Program-made: the position numbers and the translations under genes
Part shown: piece after piece, positions 53,769 to 64,000 of the stretch
Layout: every line of letters begins with the position of its first letter
Position numbering within the stretch: the stretch's first letter is position 1
Notes under the pieces: model-generated
Database searches by the model: none
What the model was told of the DNA's origin: nothing
The model's input: the letters and a program-made list of their open reading frames with translations, nothing else
NCBI RefSeq assembly: GCF_002885955.2
Contig: NZ_POQS01000002.1
Span: 345,570-409,569, forward strand
Direction of reading: 5' to 3'
Source: Achromobacter pulmonis
Lineage (GTDB): Bacteria; Pseudomonadota; Gammaproteobacteria; Burkholderiales; Burkholderiaceae_B
DNA length: 64,000 nt

Positions 53769-55346
53769 ATGGGCGGACAGGCTGTACGCAATGTGCTGTG
53801 GATCATGTGCGACCAACTGCGCTGGGACTATCTGTCCTGCTATGGACACCCGCGCCTGCGCACCCCCAACATCGACCGGCTGGCCGCCGAGGGCGTGCGT
53901 TTCGACAACGCCTTCGTGCAGGGCCCGGTCTGCGGCCCGTCGCGCATGTCCTACTACACCGGCCGCTACGTCACCAGCCACGGCGCGGTATGGAACTTCG
54001 TGCCCATGCCGGTCAGCGAACTGACGCTGGGCGATTACCTGAACCCGCTGGGCGTGCGCGTGGCGGTGGCCGGCAAGACGCACATGGAACCGGACATGGC
54101 CGGCCTGCGCCGCCTGGGGATCGACCCCGCCAGCGCCATCGGCACGCTGGCGATGGAAGGCGGATTCGAACCCTACGACCGCGACGACGGCATCTGGCCC
54201 GACGGCTTCAGGACCGAGGCGCACCGCTACGGCCAATACCTGCGCCAGCGCGGCTACGACGGCGCCAATCCCTGGCACGATCACGCCAACTCGGCGCTGG
54301 GCCAAAACGGCGAGATTCTGTCGGGCTGGAACATGCGCCACGCCGCCCTGCCCGCCCGCGTGCGCGAAGAGGACTCCGAAACGCCCTACATGACGCGGCG
54401 CGCGATCGAGTTCATCGAAGAAAGCGGCGACCGGCCCTGGGTGCTGCACCTGTCCTACATCAAACCGCACTGGCCCTACGTCGCGCCGGCGCCCTATCAC
54501 GCCATGTACTCGAAAGACGACGTGCAGGCCGTCAAGCGCAGCCCCCGCGAACTGGAGCATGCGCACCCCGTGCTGCAGGGCTACCGCCGCACGGAGGTGA
54601 GCCAGAGCTTCTCCCGCGACGAAGTGCGCGAGACCGTCATCCCCACCTACATGGGACTCATCAAGCAGGTGGACGACCAATTGGGCGTGCTGTTCGACTA
54701 CCTGCGGCGCAGCGGGCGCGACCGGGACACCATGATCATTTTCAGCAGCGACCACGGCGACTACCTGGGCGACCACTACATGGGCGAGAAGGAGCTCTTC
54801 CACGATTGCGTGGCCAAGGTGCCGCTCATCATCCGCCTGCCGGGCGACGGCGTGCCGCGCGGCGTCGTGGAATCGCGGCTGGTGGAAGCCATCGACCTGG
54901 TCCCCACGATCCTGGACGCCTACAAGGCGGACATCCCCGGCCACATTTTGGAAGGACGTTCGCTGCTGCCGCTATTGCAGGGCGATGCCCCGGCCGAGTG
55001 GCGCAACGCCGTGTACTCGGAAAACGACTATGCGTTCCGCGACTGCGTGCGCGAACCGCTGAACCGGCCCACCGACGGCTGCCACGCCTACATGGTGCGC
55101 GACCACGACTGGAAGTACGTGCATTTCGAGGGCTTGCGTCCGCAGCTCTTCGACCTGCGCGCCGACCCCGACGAATTCGACGACCTGGGCGCGGACCCCG
55201 CTTACGCCGCCGTTCGCGAGCGTTACCAGGCCCTGCTGTTCGAATGGCTGCGCAACCGCCGGATACACCCCACGGTCAGCGGCGAGACGATGGCGGCATG
55301 GACGCGCAAGGAGGAGTCGACAGGCATCCATATCGGCAGGTGGTGA
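53769..55346 (+). CDS. Sulfatase-family hydrolase
   Basis: A 525-residue alkaline-phosphatase-superfamily sulfatase. The metal-binding CDQLRWD is near residue 15. The sulfatase signature CGPSRMSYYTGRY starts with Cys55, the residue converted to formylglycine in type I sulfatases. The second metal site SSDHGDYLGDH is near residue 325, and the C terminus follows the sulfatase pattern. No signal peptide is seen, so it acts in the cytoplasm. The ATG at 53769 fits the family start. It leads the operon that continues into hydroquinone dioxygenase, suggesting hydrolysis of an aryl sulfate to a phenol that is then cleaved; a phosphonate monoester or choline-sulfate role is less supported by context. 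Confidence 0.86.
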   Translation: MGGQAVRNVLWIMCDQLRWDYLSCYGHPRLRTPNIDRLAAEGVRFDNAFVQGPVCGPSRMSYYTGRYVTSHGAVWNFVPMPVSELTLGDYLNPLGVRVAVAGKTHMEPDMAGLRRLGIDPASAIGTLAMEGGFEPYDRDDGIWPDGFRTEAHRYGQYLRQRGYDGANPWHDHANSALGQNGEILSGWNMRHAALPARVREEDSETPYMTRRAIEFIEESGDRPWVLHLSYIKPHWPYVAPAPYHAMYSKDDVQAVKRSPRELEHAHPVLQGYRRTEVSQSFSRDEVRETVIPTYMGLIKQVDDQLGVLFDYLRRSGRDRDTMIIFSSDHGDYLGDHYMGEKELFHDCVAKVPLIIRLPGDGVPRGVVESRLVEAIDLVPTILDAYKADIPGHILEGRSLLPLLQGDAPAEWRNAVYSENDYAFRDCVREPLNRPTDGCHAYMVRDHDWKYVHFEGLRPQLFDLRADPDEFDDLGADPAYAAVRERYQALLFEWLRNRRIHPTVSGETMAAWTRKEESTGIHIGRW

Positions 55347-55398
55347 CACAGCGCGCCCGCACCAGGGCGCCTGAAAAAAACATACGGAAGGAGACAAC

Positions 55399-56367
55399 AT
55401 GAAATCGCAGCTACTTGCGCTGGCGGCCTGCATCGCCGCCGGCACAGGACCGTACGCCCATGCGCAGGACGACTGGCCGGCGCGCCCCATCCGCGTGGTG
55501 GTGGCGTTTCCGGCGGGCTCGCCCGGCGACACGGCCGCGCGCATCGTGGCCGAGGCGGTCGGACAGACGCTCAAGCAGCCCCTCGTCGTGGAAAACCGCC
55601 CCGGCGCGGGCGGCAATATCGGCGCGGAAGCGGTGGCCCGGGCGGCCGCCGACGGCTACACCTTTCTGCAGGCGCCCGATACGGTGGTCACCATCAACCC
55701 GGCCATCTATCGCAAGCTCAATTTCAAGGCCGAGGACCTGACGCCGGTCGTGGCGCTGGCCAACTTCAACCAGATGCTGGTGTGCGGCCCCTCATCCGGC
55801 CTGCGCACGCTGGCCCAGCTCGACGCCGAGGCCAGAAAGGCGCCCGGCGCGCTCAGCTACGCGTCCGGCGGCCAGGGCGTGCCCGGCCATCTGGCGATGG
55901 AGCTGTACCTGTCCGGCGCGGGCCTCAACGTCATGCACGTCCCGTACAAAGGGCCGTCGCCGGCCACCCAGGACGTGCTGGCCGGCCAGGTGCCCTGCGG
56001 CTACCTCGCCTCGCCCGTGGTCGCGTCCTACGTGTCCGCCGGCAAGCTGAACGGGCTGGCGGTATCGGGCGACACGCGCTCGGTGCAGGCGCCGGACGTG
56101 CCCACCATGCAGCAGGCCGGCGTCGCGGGCTACGACGCCACTTTCCGAGAAATGCTGTTCGCGCCCAAGGGCACGCCGGCGGCCATCGTCGACCGCATGA
56201 ACGAAGCGGTGGCGCAGGCCCTGGCCCGGCCGGACGTCAAGCAGAAGCTGCAGGCCAACGACCTGGACCCGCGTCCGGAATCGCCCGAGCAGACGGCCAG
56301 CCGGTTGCGCGACGACACCGCCAAATGGAACGCCGTCATCCAGAAGATTCACCTGCAGGTGAACTGA
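55399..56367 (+). CDS. Bug-family periplasmic solute-binding protein (TctC)
   Basis: A 322-residue binding protein with a signal peptide ending GPYAHAQD. It has [59 protein letters not shown] and a typical Bug C terminus (NAVIQKIHLQVN). The PFPAGG loop is AFPAGSPGD. GGAGA precedes the ATG. It lies between the sulfatase and dioxygenase genes with short gaps, so it is probably part of the aromatic operon and may capture the sulfated or free aromatic substrate. Confidence 0.9.
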   Translation: MKSQLLALAACIAAGTGPYAHAQDDWPARPIRVVVAFPAGSPGDTAARIVAEAVGQTLKQPLVVENRPGAGGNIGAEAVARAAADGYTFLQAPDTVVTINPAIYRKLNFKAEDLTPVVALANFNQMLVCGPSSGLRTLAQLDAEARKAPGALSYASGGQGVPGHLAMELYLSGAGLNVMHVPYKGPSPATQDVLAGQVPCGYLASPVVASYVSAGKLNGLAVSGDTRSVQAPDVPTMQQAGVAGYDATFREMLFAPKGTPAAIVDRMNEAVAQALARPDVKQKLQANDLDPRPESPEQTASRLRDDTAKWNAVIQKIHLQVN

Positions 56368-56390
56368 ACCTGAACGATATTGGAGACCCC

Positions 56391-56885
56391 ATGAACACGA
56401 CCGCAACGCCCACCGTCTTCGGCTCGCTGAAGAACTACCGGAAAGGCTCTATCGAGATCACCACCGGATCGCCCCGCCACTATGTGTTTTCCAACATATT
56501 CGAAGTGGCCGACGGCGCCGCGCCCTACGAGAAGATCGTCGTGGGTAAGAACCTGGAGTACGTCATCGAGACCGTGCGGGCCGAAGGCGTGTCGCCCTGG
56601 TACGTCTGCAGCCACGACGAGTTCGCCATCCTCATGGACGGCGTGGCGCAGGTCGAATTCCTGGCCCTGGACCAGCCGCCGGCCGCGGGCGAAGGCGCCG
56701 TGCTCGCGGGCGAAAACCCCGCCGGCCGGCCGATGGGACACGTGAAGCTGGGCCGCGGACACCAGTGCCTGCTGCCCGCGGGCTGCGCCTACCGCTTCAC
56801 CGCCGCGCTGCCGGGCGTCCTGCTGCTGCACACCCGCCTGGGCGAACTGTCCGTCGAGAAGTGGGCGGACATCTGCCTGCAGTAG
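56391..56885 (+). CDS. hapC: Hydroquinone 1,2-dioxygenase small subunit
   Basis: A 164-residue protein matching in length and sequence style the small (about 18 kDa) subunit of two-component Fe(II) hydroquinone dioxygenases (HapC/PnpC). SIEITTGSPRHYVFSNIFEVADGAAPYEKIVVGKNLEYVIET is followed by an extended cupin-like body (VCSHDEFAILMDGVAQVEFLAL; GHQCLLPAGCAYRF). The symbol is inferred from the immediately following large-subunit gene and the semialdehyde dehydrogenase. It is 24 bases after the Bug gene. Confidence 0.78.
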   Translation: MNTTATPTVFGSLKNYRKGSIEITTGSPRHYVFSNIFEVADGAAPYEKIVVGKNLEYVIETVRAEGVSPWYVCSHDEFAILMDGVAQVEFLALDQPPAAGEGAVLAGENPAGRPMGHVKLGRGHQCLLPAGCAYRFTAALPGVLLLHTRLGELSVEKWADICLQ

Positions 56886-56928
56886 CCCTCCGCCCTCCCC
56901 CACGATTCTTTCCATCTGGAGAACCGAC

Positions 56929-57948
56929 ATGGCCCAGCTCGCCACCGATACCCCCGCCCCCGCTTTCGCCGCCGACAAGGTCCAGGCCAGCGCCGCCGAC
57001 GCCGCGACCGGCTACAAGCGCTTCGATCTCGGCGCCTTCACCTTCACCCGCGACGAATACTTCGCCAAGATTCACTGGCCGGCCAACGGCCAGACGCGCA
57101 CCCACGCCATGCCCGCCGACGCGTTCCTGCGCGCCCTGATGCGGGACGTGGCCTGGGGCTTCTTCTACGGCTGGGTGAACTTCGACCACGTATTCGGCAC
57201 CCGCAACCACTACGGCAAGGTCGACGTCTACGCCGGCTCGTTCAACGGCGTCATGAAGGCGGCCGGCGTGGACTACACCGAGACCTTCGACACCCCGCTC
57301 ATCATGGCCACGTTCAAGGCCATGCTGCACGACTGGACCAACGAAGGCTTCGATCCCTTCGCCGCGCCGGAAGAAACCGGCACCGCCTTCGGCCGCAAGC
57401 GCGGCGACAACGCGGACGCCATCGAACGTTCGCGGATCGCCACCCGGCGCATGCCCGGCCTGCCCGGGGATTCGCCCCTGCGCGACGACCTGCCGGTCAA
57501 CCGCGCGTTCGCGGACGTGACCCAGGAAGAGCCGGAGGTCCACGTCGAACCCGGCTTCGAAGGCCAGCTGCACGCCTTCAACCTGTTCAAGTACCTGTCG
57601 CGCTCGGACGTGACCTGGAACCCCTCGGTCACCTCGGTGTGCGGCGCCAGCCTGTTCTGCCCCACGACCGAGGAGTTCATCCTGCCGGTGTTCCACGGCA
57701 ACGACCGGGTGGAATGGTTCCTGCAGCTGTCCGACGAGATCGTCTGGGACATCGGCGACAAGGAAACCGGCGCGCCGCGCGCGCGGGTCACGATGCGCGC
57801 CGGCGACGTCTGCGCCATGCCGGCCGACATCCGCCACCAGGGCTATTCGACCAAGCGCTCCATGCTGCTGGTCTGGGAGAACGCCACGCCCGACCTGCCC
57901 CAGCGCTACGAAAGCGGCGAACTCCCGCCGTATCCGGTCGCCTTCTGA
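56929..57948 (+). CDS. hapD: Hydroquinone 1,2-dioxygenase large subunit
   Basis: A 339-residue protein of the HapD/PnpD type (about 38 kDa), the larger subunit that with HapC opens hydroquinone between C1 and C2 to 4-hydroxymuconic semialdehyde using Fe(II). Distinct segments are YKRFDLGAFTFTRDEYFAKIHWPANG, MRDVAWGFFYGWVNFDHVFGTRNHYGKVDVYAGSFNGVMK and VTSVCGASLFCPTTEEFILPVFHGNDRVEWFLQLSDEIVWDIGDKETG, with a cupin-like C-terminal half (MRAGDVCAMPADIRHQGYS). Metal ligands cannot be assigned with certainty. Confidence 0.82.
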   Translation: MAQLATDTPAPAFAADKVQASAADAATGYKRFDLGAFTFTRDEYFAKIHWPANGQTRTHAMPADAFLRALMRDVAWGFFYGWVNFDHVFGTRNHYGKVDVYAGSFNGVMKAAGVDYTETFDTPLIMATFKAMLHDWTNEGFDPFAAPEETGTAFGRKRGDNADAIERSRIATRRMPGLPGDSPLRDDLPVNRAFADVTQEEPEVHVEPGFEGQLHAFNLFKYLSRSDVTWNPSVTSVCGASLFCPTTEEFILPVFHGNDRVEWFLQLSDEIVWDIGDKETGAPRARVTMRAGDVCAMPADIRHQGYSTKRSMLLVWENATPDLPQRYESGELPPYPVAF

Positions 57949-57981
57949 GCCTTACCCACACTCTTCAGCGAATCATCAACC

Positions 57982-59442
57982 ATGCAGAACAAACTCTTCA
58001 TCGACGGCAAGTTCGTGGACGCGGCTGCCGGCGGCACCATCGAAGTGCTGAATCCTTACGACGGCGCCCTCATCACCGCCATCGCCGCCGCCGAGGCGGC
58101 CGACGTGGACCGCGCCGTCGCAGCGGCGCAGCGCGCGTTTCCCGCCTGGTCGCGGATGGCGGCGGCCGACCGCGGACACCTGCTGCTCAAGCTCGCCGAC
58201 AGGATCGAAGCCAACGCCGAAGAGCTGGCGCAGCTGGAAACCCTGGACACCGGCCATCCCATCCGCGATACGCGCGGCCTGGACGTGCCGCGCACCGCCG
58301 CCTGCTTCCGCTACTTCGGCGGCATGGCCGACAAGCTGCTGGGCAGCGTCATCCCGGTGGAAGCGGGCTTTCTGAACTACGTGCAGCGCGCGCCGATCGG
58401 CGTGGTGGGCCAGATCGTGCCGTGGAACTTCCCGCTGATGTTCACCAGCTGGAAAATGGGCCCGGCCCTGGCCGCCGGCAACACCGTCGTGATCAAGCCG
58501 TCGGAGCTCACGCCGCTGTCGACGCTGCGCATCGCCGAACTCATGGCCGAGGTCGGCTTTCCCGATGGCGTCGTCAACGTGGTCCCGGGCTATGGCCATA
58601 CCGCCGGCCAGCGCCTGGCCGAGCATCCGGACGTGGGCAAGATCGCCTTCACCGGCTCGACCGCCACCGGCCGGCGCATCGTCGAGGCGTCCAAGGGCAA
58701 CCTCAAGCGCGTGCAGCTCGAACTGGGCGGCAAGGGCGCCAACATCGTCTTCGAGGACGCCAACCTCGACGCCGCGGTCAACGGTGCAGCCTGGGCCATC
58801 TTCCACAACCAGGGCCAGGCCTGCATCGCCGGCTCGCGGCTGATGCTGCACGACAGGATCGCCGACGAATTCCTCGAACGCTTCACCCGGCTGGCGAACT
58901 CCATCCGCCTGGGCGATCCGCGCTCGCCCGACACGGAAATGGGCCCGCTGACCTCGGCGCAGCATCGCGACAAAGTGCTGTCCTACGTGCAGATCGCCAC
59001 CGAACAGGGCGGGCGCGTGCTGGCCGGCGGCAAGGCGCCCGACGGGGCGCTGTCCGCGGGCTATTTCGTGGCCCCGACGGTGGTGGAGGCCAAACCGCAG
59101 GACCGCGTCGCGCAGGAAGAAGTCTTCGGCCCCTTCGTCACCGTGCTGCGCTTCGGCAGCGACGAAGAAGCCGTCGCCATCGCCAATGCGACCGACTACG
59201 GGCTGGGCAGCGGGCTGTGGACGCGCGACCTGGCGCGCGCGCACAAGGTCGCGGACGCCATCCGCGCCGGCATGTGCTGGATAAACTGCTACAAACGGGT
59301 GAATCCGGGCAGTCCCTTCGGCGGCATGGGCCAGTCCGGCTATGGCCGCGAGATGGGCTTCGAGGCCATGCACGACTACACCGAGGCCAAATCCGTCTGG
59401 GTGAATGTGGACGCCGCGGTGCCGCCCTACTTCAAGCGTTGA
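57982..59442 (+). CDS. hapE: 4-Hydroxymuconic-semialdehyde dehydrogenase (aldehyde dehydrogenase family)
   Basis: A 486-residue NAD(P)-dependent aldehyde dehydrogenase. It has GNTVVIKPSELTPL, FTGSTATGRR, general base Glu247 in LELGGK, and catalytic Cys281 in GQACIAGS; the C terminus is the ordinary ALDH one. Following hydroquinone dioxygenase, it is best explained as the enzyme oxidising 4-hydroxymuconic semialdehyde to maleylacetate (HapE/PnpE). The family is certain; the substrate comes from context. Confidence 0.85.
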   Translation: MQNKLFIDGKFVDAAAGGTIEVLNPYDGALITAIAAAEAADVDRAVAAAQRAFPAWSRMAAADRGHLLLKLADRIEANAEELAQLETLDTGHPIRDTRGLDVPRTAACFRYFGGMADKLLGSVIPVEAGFLNYVQRAPIGVVGQIVPWNFPLMFTSWKMGPALAAGNTVVIKPSELTPLSTLRIAELMAEVGFPDGVVNVVPGYGHTAGQRLAEHPDVGKIAFTGSTATGRRIVEASKGNLKRVQLELGGKGANIVFEDANLDAAVNGAAWAIFHNQGQACIAGSRLMLHDRIADEFLERFTRLANSIRLGDPRSPDTEMGPLTSAQHRDKVLSYVQIATEQGGRVLAGGKAPDGALSAGYFVAPTVVEAKPQDRVAQEEVFGPFVTVLRFGSDEEAVAIANATDYGLGSGLWTRDLARAHKVADAIRAGMCWINCYKRVNPGSPFGGMGQSGYGREMGFEAMHDYTEAKSVWVNVDAAVPPYFKR

Positions 59443-59462
59443 GCCATCGACAGGAGTCCCCC

Positions 59463-60335
59463 ATGAACACCGCCACCCGAGACCCGGAAGCCGTCCTCAC
59501 CGAAACCGTCCTCGACACCTTCGCCCGGACGCCGGACCCGCGGCTGCGCCAGCTGATGCAGTCGCTGGTGCGCCACCTGCATGCCTTCGTCTCGGACGTG
59601 GAACCGACCGAAGCCGAATGGATGGCGGCCATCCGGTTTCTGACCGAAACGGGGCAGATCTGTGACGGCGTGGTGCGGCAGGAGTTCATCCTGCTGTCCG
59701 ACACGCTGGGCGTCTCCATGCTGGTCGACGCCATCAACCACCGCAAGCCGGGCCACGCCACCGAAAGCACCGTGTTCGGCCCCTTCTACATCGCCGGCAT
59801 GCCGGACCGGGCCGCGGGCGAGGACATGGCGCAGACGCCCGGCGAGCCGGCGCTGGTTCATGGGTACGTCCGCGACACCGAGGGCCGGCCGCTGGCCGGC
59901 GCCGTGCTCGATGTGTGGCAGACGGCCGCCAACGGCATGTACTCCGGCCAGGACACGGCCCAGCCCGAAGGCAACCTGCGCGGCCGCTATCGCGCGGACG
60001 ACACCGGCTACTACGCGATACGCACCATCCTGCCGGTGTCCTATCCCATTCCGGGAGACGGACCCGTGGGCCGCATGATGGCGGCCACCGACCGGCACAT
60101 CTTCCGGCCCGCCCACCTGCATTTCATGATCGAGGCGCCGGGCCACCAGACGCTGGTCACGCACCTGTTCAATGCCGGCGATCCCTACCTCGCCTCCGAC
60201 GCCGTGTTCGGCGTCAAGCCGTCGCTGGTGGTGCAGTACGAGCCGCGCGGCGCGGACTCGCCACTGGCGGCGCGCTACGGATTCCGGTCGGGGTTCCACG
60301 AGGGGCAATATGACTTCGTGCTGCCGCGAGCCTGA
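59463..60335 (+). CDS. Intradiol dioxygenase, hydroxyquinol 1,2-dioxygenase type
   Basis: A 290-residue Fe(III) intradiol dioxygenase. An N-terminal linker domain (MSTATRDPE... helical, DPRLRQLMQSLVRHLHAFVSDVEPTEAEW) is followed by the catalytic domain with the expected ligands Tyr160, Tyr194, His218 and His220 (RPAHLHF). GHATESTVFGPFYIAGMPDR matches hydroxyquinol dioxygenases (ChqB/PnpG) rather than catechol enzymes. It would cleave hydroxyquinol (benzene-1,2,4-triol) to maleylacetate, feeding the same product as the hydroquinone route. Starts 21 bases after the dehydrogenase gene. Confidence 0.87.
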   Translation: MNTATRDPEAVLTETVLDTFARTPDPRLRQLMQSLVRHLHAFVSDVEPTEAEWMAAIRFLTETGQICDGVVRQEFILLSDTLGVSMLVDAINHRKPGHATESTVFGPFYIAGMPDRAAGEDMAQTPGEPALVHGYVRDTEGRPLAGAVLDVWQTAANGMYSGQDTAQPEGNLRGRYRADDTGYYAIRTILPVSYPIPGDGPVGRMMAATDRHIFRPAHLHFMIEAPGHQTLVTHLFNAGDPYLASDAVFGVKPSLVVQYEPRGADSPLAARYGFRSGFHEGQYDFVLPRA

Positions 60336-60657
60336 ACAACGCGCCGGGGCGCTATGCCGGGTCGAAGACGTGCCCGACGGCGGATCGCGCACGGTCAGCG
60401 CGGGCGCGCAGTCCGTGATCCTGGTGCGGCGGGGGGAGGCGGTATGGGGCTACCTGAACCGCTGCCCGCACTTCTCCATCACGCTGGGCGCGGCGCATGG
60501 CGGCGTGCTGACCTACGAAGGCCAGGTGATGATGTGCGCCCACCATTCGGCCCTGTTCCGCTTCGAGGACGGCCAGTGCATAGAAGGCCCGTGCCAGGGC
60601 GCGGCGCTGGACCCGTACCCGGTGCGCATTGCGGCGGGGGTGGTGTACCCGGCGTAG
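60310..60657 (+). CDS. Rieske-type [2Fe-2S] ferredoxin
   Basis: A 115-residue Rieske protein with cluster ligands Cys52, His54 (CPH) and Cys76, His79 (CAHH). RGEAVWGYLNRCPHFSI and MMCAHHSALFRFEDGQCIEGPCQGAALDPYPVRI are of the ferredoxin/NirD-like type. It overlaps the dioxygenase gene by 26 bases, with AGGGG four bases before its ATG, so translation is coupled. It may reduce the Fe(III) dioxygenases or reactivate oxidised Fe(II) hydroquinone dioxygenase; this is inference. Its TAG stop lies inside the left end of an inverted-repeat element. Confidence 0.86.
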   Translation: MTSCCREPEQRAGALCRVEDVPDGGSRTVSAGAQSVILVRRGEAVWGYLNRCPHFSITLGAAHGGVLTYEGQVMMCAHHSALFRFEDGQCIEGPCQGAALDPYPVRIAAGVVYPA

Positions 60658-60836
60658 GATGGGTGCAGCGCGAGAATCCTTGAGCAGGAACCCAATCTTC
60701 CAGCGCGCGAAACCCATCAGGCGGCGAAAGCCGCCGCCTTTCGTGGCAAGAAAAAAAAGCCGGCTTACGCCGGCTGATGGGTTTCGCGCGTTCGGCGCGA
60801 GAGTTCTTCTACGGGAACTCTCGCGCTGCACCCATC

Positions 60837-60840
<4 letters not shown>
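60654..60840. repeat. 187-bp inverted-repeat palindromic element
   Basis: Two related arms of about 85 bp face each other. The outer 22 bases of both ends are identical (GTAGGATGGGT...), and each arm also ends inward in a near-identical block (GCGCGCGAAACCCATCAG then a GC hairpin). Each arm can itself fold, as GATGGGT pairs with ACCCATC inside the arm. The centre carries GGCGGC-GAAA-GCCGCC and the clpB terminator. The left end contains the Rieske TAG (60655-60657) and the right end the clpB TAG (60837-60839). It resembles the widespread GATGGGT/ACCCATC intergenic palindromic repeats of proteobacteria. Confidence 0.8.
60751..60774 (-). terminator. Rho-independent terminator of clpB
   Basis: On the minus strand, stem GCCGGC / GCCGGC (60759-60764, 60769-60774) with a 4-base loop is followed by eight T residues. 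It lies in the centre of the inverted-repeat element. Confidence 0.88.
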
Positions 60841-63443
<2,603 letters not shown>

Positions 63444-63504
63444 AATGGTCTATTGGCTTGTGGGGGAGCCTGACCGATACATGCCGGCGGGCTCGATAAG
63501 CTGA

Positions 63505-63532
63505 ATATGCGGCCGGGTGCCCGAATTTCAAC
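63505..63532 (-). promoter_or_regulatory. Sigma-32-like (heat-shock) promoter of clpB
   Basis: On the minus strand, GTTGAAA (63526-63532) and CCGCATAT (63505-63512) are 13 bases apart, close to the CTTGAAA / CCCATNT heat-shock consensus, about 60 bases before the clpB ATG. Confidence 0.6.
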
Positions 63533-63580
63533 ACCGTGCGCGCGCCATGGTTTCTTCGACCTGCAGCCATAATGTCGTTC

Positions 63581-64000
63581 ATGAGCATATACGTTTTTGT
63601 CTACGGCACGCTACGCGCCGGCGAAATCAACGACCTGGCGCTGGCGGCCGCCGGCCGCGGCCTGCCCGCGGCCCGCTACGTCGGTCCGGCCAGCGTGCCG
63701 GGCCGCCTGGTGGATTTCGGCGACTGGCCGGGCCTGATCCCCGTGGAGGACGGCCGCCGGGTGCGCGGCGACGTCTTCCTGGTGGAACCGCCCCTGCTCG
63801 CCCTGATGGACGAAATCGAGGAATACGATCCCGCCCTGCCGGGCTGCTTCGTGCGGCGCGAGGTCCGCGCGCGCCTGGAGCCCCCGTCGCCGGTGCGCAG
63901 CCTGGCTTGCCAGTACTACCCCATAGACCCGGCGTTACGCGGCGCGGCGGTGGACATCGCGGCCGATGACTGGATTCGTTACCGAATGGTGAGGCAGGCG
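63581..64000 (+). CDS. Gamma-glutamylcyclotransferase-like protein (partial, 3' end outside window)
   Basis: A GGCT/AIG2-family protein of at least 140 residues, still open at the window edge. YVFVYGTLRAGEIND starts at residue 4 with the YGTLR substrate loop, followed by GRLVDFGDWPGLIPVEDGRRVRGDVFLV and LMDEIEEYDPALPGCFVRREV, whose Glu is the expected catalytic acid. Substrate is not known. An ATG at 63572 in frame is an alternative start. It is divergent from clpB across a gap of about 140 bases. Confidence 0.82.
   Translation, partial: MSIYVFVYGTLRAGEINDLALAAAGRGLPAARYVGPASVPGRLVDFGDWPGLIPVEDGRRVRGDVFLVEPPLLALMDEIEEYDPALPGCFVRREVRARLEPPSPVRSLACQYYPIDPALRGAAVDIAADDWIRYRMVRQA

Noticed and set aside
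57639..59462. N-terminal extension of the hydroxyquinol dioxygenase frame across the aldehyde dehydrogenase gene
   Set aside because: The dioxygenase family starts at 59463; the extension is a shadow of the dehydrogenase gene.

Overview
This 64 kb window is high-GC chromosomal DNA from a betaproteobacterium of the Alcaligenaceae, most likely Bordetella or a close relative such as Achromobacter. The evidence is the lpxK/kdsB/adk and rpsT/murJ neighbourhoods, the many LysR/GntR/IclR regulators, and above all seven periplasmic tripartite-tricarboxylate (Bug) binding proteins, an expansion typical of that family. Coding density is very high, no stretch of 300 bases lacks a gene, and no tRNA, rRNA or CRISPR array was seen. 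Species cannot be fixed from sequence alone.

Layout. 1-8.2 kb is mostly housekeeping: exbB-exbD-lpxK-Trm112-like-kdsB in overlapping array, adk, a 3-hydroxyacyl-CoA-dehydrogenase-like SDR, murJ, an orphan FecR-like regulator and rpsT. 8.3-10.5 kb holds a divergent lysR/lysA pair resembling the enterobacterial one. 10.5-20.4 kb is a putative sugar-acid catabolic regulon: a minus-strand operon (DHDPS-family enzyme, GntR regulator, Ldh2-type dehydrogenase, IlvD/EDD dehydratase, Bug, HpcH/HpaI aldolase) facing a plus-strand set (two Bug proteins, D-2-hydroxyacid dehydrogenase), with two phased GntR-type operators between them. 20.5-30.3 kb carries a small Lys/His-rich exported protein with a very structured leader, a TauE/SafE permease, radA, hpaR-hpaI, a Bug/metallo-hydrolase pair, two LysR regulators, a tautomerase and an SDR.

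An IS5-type insertion sequence (30378-31573, flanked by CTAG) sits between that SDR and alr. 32.9-36.0 kb is hpnC-hpnD-hpnE for squalene, then crcB and an HdeD-like protein. 37.0-41.5 kb is an apparently Fur-controlled cluster: PepSY membrane protein, DUF2271, DUF4198, ApbE flavinyltransferase and a membrane-anchored flavodoxin reductase. 41.5-48.3 kb has an N-acyl-D-amino-acid deacylase/Bug operon with a divergent LysR, and a Tm-1-like protein split over two genes with a TetR regulator. 48.3-52.7 kb is an unassigned catabolic operon (beta-hydroxyacid-type dehydrogenase, Bug, RraA-like aldolase, D-2-hydroxyacid dehydrogenase, GntR).

53.6-60.7 kb is the most interesting block: an IclR regulator divergent from sulfatase, Bug, two-subunit hydroquinone 1,2-dioxygenase, 4-hydroxymuconic-semialdehyde dehydrogenase, hydroxyquinol 1,2-dioxygenase and a Rieske protein. 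It reads as a route from aryl sulfate esters to ring cleavage at maleylacetate level, though maleylacetate reductase is absent. A 187-bp inverted-repeat element separates it from clpB and supplies the TAG stop codons of both flanking genes. The window ends inside a gamma-glutamylcyclotransferase-like gene.
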